In this document: positions 58,566 to 64,000 of the stretch, piece after piece
How the letters are laid out: each line of letters begins with the position of its first letter
How positions within the stretch are numbered: position 1 is the stretch's first letter
From: Capnocytophaga haemolytica
Lineage (GTDB): Bacteria; Bacteroidota; Bacteroidia; Flavobacteriales; Flavobacteriaceae
Length of the DNA stretch: 64,000 bases
Reading direction: 5' to 3'
Assembly (NCBI RefSeq): GCF_001553545.1
Contig: NZ_CP014227.1
Location: 773,501 to 837,500, forward strand
Program-made: the position numbers and the translations under genes
The notes under the pieces: model-generated
What the model was told of the DNA's origin: nothing
Database searches by the model: none
The model's input: only the letters and a program-made list of their open reading frames with translations

Positions 58566-61031
58566 TTACATTTCTTCTAATCTTTTCAGGTAGTTCTCAA
58601 TAGATACACGGCACTCGTCATTGAAGAGCTGTTCGAGCTTATGGACGTATGAGTGTAGGTCTAAGTTGCTTTCCTTGGATACTTTGTTGAGGGCTACCAG
58701 TATTTCAGACTCTCGCTTGGCGTTGATCTGAGCAAACATAGTGGTCATTTTGTGGGCTATGGCGCGTATACCTTTGTAGTCCTTTTTCTCAGCCATTAGG
58801 GCGAGGTTTTGCAAATTCTCTTCAGTTTCATTGATGAAGTGTCTGTAGATACCTATAATGCCTTGTACATCATCGCCCATAAAGGATTCAAGCACCTCTG
58901 GGGTGTAGTTGCCGCTTTGAGTATTTTCACCTAAGATAATGACGTTTGGATTGACGGTAACGTCTAATTTGGGGAAGAATATCTTCAGTTTCTCATAGAA
59001 TTGCTCAGGGGTGAAAGGCTTTTGCAAGATGCCTGAGAAACCGCTCTTGGTGTAGAAGCTCTCGGGTACGTCACGACGCCCTGTAATTGCGAGCACGGGG
59101 TAAGGGTCGTCCTTATAGATTTCGTTGAAGAGTGTTACGAAGTGGAAGCCATTCATCTCTGGGAGCTGGATATCAGTAATGACCATATCGAAGTGCAGAG
59201 ATTGCATCTTGGAGAGGGCTTCTTTTCCGTTGCTGAATGGGATAGCTTTGATATCTTTTTGTTTTAGGAGCTCTTTGATGAGGTTGAGGATAGAGAAATC
59301 ATCGTCGATAACTAAAATACTGATATCGCGGGCTTTCTTCTGTGAGGTGATGATTTCGGTAGTGGTGGTTTTCTCGGCAATTTTTTCAGCTAAGAAATGT
59401 AAGGTGAAGGTACTACCTTTATTCTCTACACTTTCCAGATAGATCTTTCCTTTGAGTAGAGCAGCGAGTTTTTGTGAGATATGTAGCCCTAAGCCCGAGC
59501 CTCCATAGCGCTTGGATATCTCGTCGTTGGCTTGGGTGAACTCGTCGAAGATGTGCTCTTGTTGTTCTTTTTTGATGCCAATACCTGTATCGCTTACCCC
59601 AATACCTATTTCATAGACGTCGTCGCCTAAGGGACGAGCGTCTGCCTGTATATGCACGGTACCTCGCTCAGTGAACTTGAATGCATTGGAGATTAGGTTG
59701 TAGAGTATCTGTTTTACACGGTAGGCATCACTTGAGAAGTTGAGTTTATTGATGTTGTCGGAGAGCTTGAAGGAGAGAGTAATATCCTTGGTTTTGTATG
59801 CTGACTTGACATTATTAGCCACTTCGTCAATGATTTCTGCTGTGTTAAAAGGTACTTTCTCAAGGGCTATTTTGCCTGATTCAATGCGGGTGTAGTCGAG
59901 CAGTTCGTCGACTAATTTGGAGATGTACTCAGAGGAGTATTTGATATGTGAGAGGTAGTTTTTGCCTTTTTCAGGGATATTGAGCTTGCTGAGCAACTCA
60001 GAGTAGCCGACGATAGAGCTGAGAGGGGTGCGCAGGTCGTGACTTACCATTGAGATAAGCTGCTCACGATTGCGCAAGAGGTTGAACGATTTGCGGTTGG
60101 CAGTCTCTAATTTACGACGGTAGCGTTGTGACATTACAAAATCGTTGACGATAATAATAGAGGAAATAGCGATGATACCCAAGGCTACTAAGAAGGCGAG
60201 CATCAGGAGGTTTTTGCTATTTTCAAAGATTTCGCGGCGCTCTTTGGCGAGCTTTTGTGAGTTGGCTAAGATCTCGTCTTCGAAGCTGAGGAGTAGGTCG
60301 TTGAGCTTTTCGGTGAGCTGCACGTCGTTGTGCCAGAGCATCTGTATTTTTTCATTGATTTGGCTTTTGGACTGGCGGGTGTCGTCATTGACCTTGTTGA
60401 GCATCGTCAGGGTTTCGAGTACGACGTTGTCGAACTTGGTACTTTTGAGGTTATTGGGTATCTTTATGTTCCTGTATTTCTTTAAAATAGAGGCTATATC
60501 GGACTGTTCTTTGATTTCATTGTCGGCTTTTCGCAGCTTACGGATATAGGCTCTACTGTCAATCTGATAGCCTAAGTAGGGTTCTAAGGAGGAGAGCTTA
60601 CCGATGGCACGGCGTATGATAATGGAGGTGCTATCGCTGTCCTGAAAGGCTTTGAGCTCTTGTAGGTTCTCGCTTTTGAGGCGTATGAGGGTGCGGACGG
60701 TGTCGAGGGTGCGGAGTTGCTTCTCGGAGGTGATGTCGCGGCGGAACTTGAGGATTTCGTTCTGTAGGGCGTTGTTTTTCTCAAGGAAGTATTGTAGTGC
60801 CTCGTTGTCTTCGGTACGGAGGGCGATTTTACCAGCACTTTCTGCGTCGTTCATCATTGTGAGGATACGGCTAATCTGGATAATTTTGTTGCGATCCTCT
60901 TGGTTGATTTTCTCTTGGAGGACGAGTTTATGGATTTCTTGATAGATGATGAAGCCCGCTACTATGGATACCCCAATGAGGAGTAAGTAACTGAATATGA
61001 CTTTAATAGTTAGTTTACTTGACGTTTTCAT
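58566..61031 (-). CDS. Hybrid sensor histidine kinase with receiver and Hpt domains
   Basis: About 821 residues from the ATG at 61031 (a TTG two codons upstream also opens the frame). Two membrane helices bracket a helical periplasmic sensor (about 30-275). Then the H-box SMVSHDLRTPLSSIVGYSEL, ATPase motifs (LISNAFKFTERG, GSGLGLHISQKL), a receiver with MVITDIQLPEMNG, and a C-terminal Hpt segment with AIAHKMTTMFAQ. A complete internal His-Asp-His relay, resembling RcsC/BarA-type kinases; the final regulator must be elsewhere. Confidence 0.93.
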   Translation of the reverse strand: MKTSSKLTIKVIFSYLLLIGVSIVAGFIIYQEIHKLVLQEKINQEDRNKIIQISRILTMMNDAESAGKIALRTEDNEALQYFLEKNNALQNEILKFRRDITSEKQLRTLDTVRTLIRLKSENLQELKAFQDSDSTSIIIRRAIGKLSSLEPYLGYQIDSRAYIRKLRKADNEIKEQSDIASILKKYRNIKIPNNLKSTKFDNVVLETLTMLNKVNDDTRQSKSQINEKIQMLWHNDVQLTEKLNDLLLSFEDEILANSQKLAKERREIFENSKNLLMLAFLVALGIIAISSIIIVNDFVMSQRYRRKLETANRKSFNLLRNREQLISMVSHDLRTPLSSIVGYSELLSKLNIPEKGKNYLSHIKYSSEYISKLVDELLDYTRIESGKIALEKVPFNTAEIIDEVANNVKSAYKTKDITLSFKLSDNINKLNFSSDAYRVKQILYNLISNAFKFTERGTVHIQADARPLGDDVYEIGIGVSDTGIGIKKEQQEHIFDEFTQANDEISKRYGGSGLGLHISQKLAALLKGKIYLESVENKGSTFTLHFLAEKIAEKTTTTEIITSQKKARDISILVIDDDFSILNLIKELLKQKDIKAIPFSNGKEALSKMQSLHFDMVITDIQLPEMNGFHFVTLFNEIYKDDPYPVLAITGRRDVPESFYTKSGFSGILQKPFTPEQFYEKLKIFFPKLDVTVNPNVIILGENTQSGNYTPEVLESFMGDDVQGIIGIYRHFINETEENLQNLALMAEKKDYKGIRAIAHKMTTMFAQINAKRESEILVALNKVSKESNLDLHSYVHKLEQLFNDECRVSIENYLKRLEEM

Positions 61032-61068
61032 TCGCAATGGGAAATCTGAATACTGCTGTTTAAGCGGA

Positions 61069-61076
61069 CAAAGATA
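61069..61076 (-). promoter_or_regulatory. -7 box of the hybrid kinase gene
   Basis: TATCTTTG on the minus strand, 37 bp upstream of the chosen start. Confidence 0.6.
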
Positions 61077-61124
61077 CGGCTTTATTTTCTTCTGTGCAAG
61101 CGATTGTGTGAATTTTTAGTGTTT

Positions 61125-61151
61125 CTCCGTTATCGCTTCGTTATCGATCCG
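61125..61151 (+). repeat. 11-bp period repeat between divergent promoters
   Basis: Two full 11-bp units (ctccgttatcg, cttcgttatcg) plus a partial third. The 13-mer cgttatcgatccg (61139-61151) is the reverse complement of 24826-24838. It lies between the promoters of the hybrid kinase (-) and the 61243 gene (+). Confidence 0.6.
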
Positions 61152-61207
61152 ATGTGTGGTAGTTGAAATTTGTTAAAAAATATGTTGGCTATGTTCGGGG
61201 AATGTAC

Positions 61208-61215
61208 TACCTTTG
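61208..61215 (+). promoter_or_regulatory. -7 box of the 61243 gene
   Basis: TACCTTTG, 27 bp upstream of the chosen ATG; the earlier in-frame ATG (61213) lies within it and is excluded. Confidence 0.65.
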
Positions 61216-61242
61216 CGGTTTGAAATAAGATTTATTTTTGTG

Positions 61243-62493
61243 ATGAAAAAGCGAGTCTTTTTTTTGAGTTTGTTGGCGTTATTTTTTCTAAATAGTTGCC
61301 AAAAAGGAGATGATACTACTGCGGGCGATCGGATTACGTACAGCGAACAGGTGCCGATGTTGGCGTGGATAGGGGTGCCTCAGGGGGCGGACGCGAAGCA
61401 ATATCAGTGGCTGCGTGAGGCGGGGTTTAACTATCAGTTGCTTTCGGGCTATGGCAGTCTTCGGACTGTGGAGGATGCCTTAGCTAAATCGGCGGCGGTA
61501 GGGGTGAAGTGCTTAGTGGCTTGTCCTGAGATGAATACGGATACGGAGATGGCTATCAAGCGGCTCAGGGATCACCCTGCATTGGCGGGTTATACGACCA
61601 TCGACGAGCCGAAGATGAAGGACTTGGACTGGGTAGCTTCTCTGATGAAGAAGTATCAATCATTTGACAGAAAGGGGATTAGCTATGTAAATTTGCTCTC
61701 ACTCGATACGTCGGAGAAGGTGATGGGTGCCTCGTTCGACGCTTATTTTAAGAAGGCAACGAGCGCACTGCCTTTGCAGATGCTTTCGTGCACTTTCTAC
61801 CCGATAGTGTTGCGTGACGGTGAGGTGGAGCGTAGGGTTAATGGACTGTGGTACGAGAACTTAGAGGTTTATTCGCGGCGTGCTAAGGAGCTGAAGGTAC
61901 CGTTGTGGGCGTTTGTGTTGAGTGCGTCATTTCGGCATACAGGTGGCGGTGGTGCTTACCCCGATCCGACAGTAGCTGACTTGCGTTTGCAGATTTATAC
62001 GAATTTGGCTTATGGGGTGCAGTTGTTGCAGTACTACACGTATTCTACCCCAGCTGATGCGCCTCATTATACGGCACCGATAAAGGCAGATGGCTCGAAG
62101 AGTGCGAGTTATGAGCGTATCAAACAAGTGAACCAAGAGGTGATTGCCCTCTCGGGGGTGTTTGTGGGGGCGCAGGTGGTGGACGTATGGCATACGGGCA
62201 AGACGCTGCCTAAGGGTACAAAGGCTTTGAAGGTGCCGAAACCGTTTAAGGGGATTACCACAGGCGATGGAGGTGCTGTGGTGTCGCATTTGAGGAATGG
62301 CGGTCGCAATTACTTAATGATTGTCAATCACAGTTGTACGAAGGGGCTTTCGGTGCGCATTGAGGCTTCGGCAGGGGTGAAGGAAGTGAGCAAGGAGGCA
62401 CGTTTGAAAGAGGTGGATTGGAGTGAGGCGCGAAGGTATGAGATAGGCGCAGGGGATATGGAGCTTTTTGAGTGGGAAGGGATTAATGATTAA
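61243..62493 (+). CDS. Glycosidase-like lipoprotein
   Basis: 416 residues from MKKRVFFLSLLALFFLNSC (lipobox Cys19). The body looks like a TIM-barrel glycoside hydrolase: VPMLAWIGVPQG, EAGFNYQLLSGYG, CPEMNTDTEMAIKRL, the candidate acid/base loop YTTIDEP, then a C-terminal beta domain (LMIVNHSCTKGLSVRIE). I cannot name the family with confidence; the GH42-like fold is an inference. The next gene is also a secreted glycosidase-like protein. Confidence 0.6.
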   Translation: MKKRVFFLSLLALFFLNSCQKGDDTTAGDRITYSEQVPMLAWIGVPQGADAKQYQWLREAGFNYQLLSGYGSLRTVEDALAKSAAVGVKCLVACPEMNTDTEMAIKRLRDHPALAGYTTIDEPKMKDLDWVASLMKKYQSFDRKGISYVNLLSLDTSEKVMGASFDAYFKKATSALPLQMLSCTFYPIVLRDGEVERRVNGLWYENLEVYSRRAKELKVPLWAFVLSASFRHTGGGGAYPDPTVADLRLQIYTNLAYGVQLLQYYTYSTPADAPHYTAPIKADGSKSASYERIKQVNQEVIALSGVFVGAQVVDVWHTGKTLPKGTKALKVPKPFKGITTGDGGAVVSHLRNGGRNYLMIVNHSCTKGLSVRIEASAGVKEVSKEARLKEVDWSEARRYEIGAGDMELFEWEGIND

Positions 62494-63096
62494 TGGTCAA
62501 TGACTAATGATCAATGGTTAATTGTAGATTATACATTAGAAGCACTCCCTCTCTTGCGCATACGACTTCACATCACTTTCCTTTCAAAGAGAAAGTGGCA
62601 CATTAACCAAAGTAGTATTATCCTAATGTGTAATCTGGGGTAATTAACCATTTAATAAAAAAGTTGTTTAAACTTTTAATTCTTAGTAGTTGATATATCC
62701 AAAATTAGTTGATTTTCTTTAATTTAACTTCTTTTGTCTTGATACAAAAGAAGCAAAAAATCAAGGCTCTGGATGCTTAGGCGAGAAAATCAACTTCCCT
62801 CGCTGAAAATCTTTTAACTCGCTCCGCTCGAACAGAAAAGATTTTCTACGCTCGTGCTGCTGATTTTCTCAGCCACGCCTCCAAGGCCGTTGCAGGATGA
62901 GGAAGGGAATAGGAGAAGACAAAGGGAGAGTTCAAAAGTTTAAACAAGTTTAAAGAAAAAGTTATATATTCCAGATAGTTTACCAATAACAATAAGCTGT
63001 ATAGCTATCACTTATTGACAATAAGATCAAAAACTCAGTATGTTAGTTCTAAAGGCTAAAAGCTGAGAGCTGAATCTGAAATAATTAGTTAGTGAA
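62494..63096 (+). other. Gene-free 603-bp stretch with word repeats and a MITE-like element
   Basis: 62494-62535 is an aatgattaatg stutter, 62664-62947 a palindromic element with inverted-repeat ends, and 63045-63075 holds ctaaaggctaaaagctgagag words before the next start codon. No ORF of credible length and no clear promoter were seen. Confidence 0.6.
62664..62947. mobile_element. MITE-like palindromic element, 284 bp
   Basis: Ends are 14-bp inverted repeats: TTGTTTAAACTTTT (62664-62677) and AAAAGTTTAAACAA (62934-62947). Inside are nested inverted repeats: gagaaaatca with tgattttctc, and gaaaatctttt with aaaagattttc around cgctccgctcg; plus ttttgt/acaaaa near 62733-62749. No transposase. 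A target-site duplication is not evident, so mobility is unproven. Confidence 0.5.
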
Positions 63097-64000
63097 ATGA
63101 ATAGGAATTTTAGGAATGGGCTGTTGTGGGCTTTGCTGACAATGGCGAGTATGTGTTTGGGTCAGAGTAAGGTGCAGGTACGTGTGAGGTATATGCAGGG
63201 CTTTTCAAAGCACAGTAGTAGTGCTGAGGCAGGTGGCGTGCAAAACCAATCGGTGATGATGCCTGCTTTCCGCTGGACGAGTAAGAGCGGCGTAGGGGCT
63301 GCTTTCTGGAAGAGTATTACCGATATGGGCGGTGGGCTGCTTCCGTATGTGGCATTTGGTTCGTATGAGGGTACGAGCCATACGAACCAAAAGTTGGTGC
63401 GCCGCAATGAGGATGCAGAGCAGTTTTTGAGGAATAAGGGTGTGGGTATCAGGAGTTTGGGATATACCTATACGAGGCAATCCTCACGCCCTCTTCAAGA
63501 GGTGTTTGCGGATATTGACAACTTTGTGAACTTCTACGGGAGGGAAAATATTGCGGGCTATTTTGTCGATGAGGTGATGGGTGGCTCGACCCAAGAACAG
63601 ATTGATTATATGGCGAGTATCTATCGATATGTGAAGGGCAAATACCCTGAAATGACAGTACTTGCCAATAACGGCGGTGGTATTCGCGATGGTATTGCGC
63701 CTTATGCGGATATATGGATGACCCAAGAGGTTACGGCTGACACCTATATCAATCATTATCAGAAGCGTAACTCTACTTTTGAAAAGGATGCGGCGAATGC
63801 GGATAGGATACTGCACGTGGTGCATACGGCTTCGCCTGAGCAGTACGAGGAGATTATCAGGCTTTCGCGCGAGCGCAATGCAGGGCGGTTGTTTATTACG
63901 AGCGACACCAATGCTTACCCAAGTGGCTATGACGACTTACCTACCTACTTTGAAGCGCTACTGTTGAGTATCAATAACTTCACGCCGACTTCGGGCAGCT
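63097..64000 (+). CDS. Spherulation-specific family 4-like secreted glycosidase (partial)
   Basis: Open from ATG at 63097 to the window end (301 codons seen), so the 3' end is missing. Signal peptide (MNRNFRNGLLWALLTMASMCLG), then a TIM-barrel-like pattern: LPYVAFGSYEG, IAGYFVDEVMGGS (candidate catalytic Asp/Glu), VLANNGGGIRDGIAPYADIW and AGRLFITSDTNAYPSGYDDL. This resembles Spherulin4-type proteins related to endo-alpha-1,4-galactosaminidases. A role in degrading an amino-sugar polymer or biofilm matrix is possible (family inference). Confidence 0.7.
   Translation, partial: MNRNFRNGLLWALLTMASMCLGQSKVQVRVRYMQGFSKHSSSAEAGGVQNQSVMMPAFRWTSKSGVGAAFWKSITDMGGGLLPYVAFGSYEGTSHTNQKLVRRNEDAEQFLRNKGVGIRSLGYTYTRQSSRPLQEVFADIDNFVNFYGRENIAGYFVDEVMGGSTQEQIDYMASIYRYVKGKYPEMTVLANNGGGIRDGIAPYADIWMTQEVTADTYINHYQKRNSTFEKDAANADRILHVVHTASPEQYEEIIRLSRERNAGRLFITSDTNAYPSGYDDLPTYFEALLLSINNFTPTSGS

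Overview
The window looks like a chromosomal segment of a Bacteroidota member of class Flavobacteriia, most likely Capnocytophaga (genus is inference; no rRNA is present). Support: many genes start just downstream of the Bacteroidota -7 box TAnnTTTG, several with a TTG/TTTG element 18-20 bp upstream. The alpha subunit of DNA polymerase III carries an N-terminal exonuclease domain, as in flavobacteria. GSCFA, YbbR, DUF4300, CtlX and atpBEFHAG without atpDC are also typical of the phylum.

Layout. 1-11344 (+): end of a CPA1 antiporter, an ornithine/glycine-lipid-type acyltransferase, YigZ, an outer-membrane barrel, Ogt, GSCFA, secreted unknowns, then a compact run of DUF4268, a type II restriction endonuclease, an adenine methylase, a cysteine-less thioredoxin-like protein and KptA. 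11345-17874 (+): sufB, sufC and sufD, interrupted by a periplasmic HIU-hydrolase/transthyretin-like gene, a striking 21-bp tandem array and a coiled-coil protein, then a Crp-like regulator and an ATC-hydrolase-like protein. 17966-24621 (-): tolC-macA-macB-type efflux operon ending in its own LytS/LytTR two-component system. argS and tRNA-Gly/tRNA-Leu follow. 27084-34049 (-): macro-domain gene and atpBEFHAG with two foreign genes between atpA and atpG. 34195-38528 (-): apt, two guanidino-group-modifying enzymes (CtlX and an arginine deiminase/DDAH-like protein), and a tripartite hipB-hipS-hipT-type toxin-antitoxin locus bracketed by near-identical repeats. 38835-50879: dnaE, era, ybbR, coaE, a two-component pair, a DUF4300 lipoprotein, an endo/exonuclease/phosphatase protein and a ParE/RelE-type toxin-antitoxin pair. 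51017-54416 (+): candidate attenuator leader, a very basic unknown protein, RtcB RNA ligase and release factor PrfH. 55048-64000: aldo/keto reductase, YaaA, two identical tRNA-Glu genes, rpsT, a lipoprotein, a hybrid histidine kinase, and two secreted glycosidase-like proteins with a MITE-like element between them.

The most interesting material is regulatory. (1) The basic-protein/RtcB/PrfH operon, expected to repair and rescue damaged ribosomes, is preceded by a 26-codon leader ORF and a terminator whose left arm can instead pair with a segment inside that ORF. This arrangement would let leader translation report ribosome health. (2) A textbook LytTR direct repeat (9 bp, 12-bp spacer) sits just upstream of the promoter of the efflux operon that encodes a LytTR regulator. 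(3) The hipBST cassette has its operator region duplicated on its far side, upstream of the arginine deiminase-like gene. (4) Three families of non-coding repeats recur: a 21/42-bp hairpin array, degenerate arrays with an 11-bp period, and word-like stutter sequences (such as ctaaccactaa and gagagtagagag) that fill intergenic regions and have entered coding regions.
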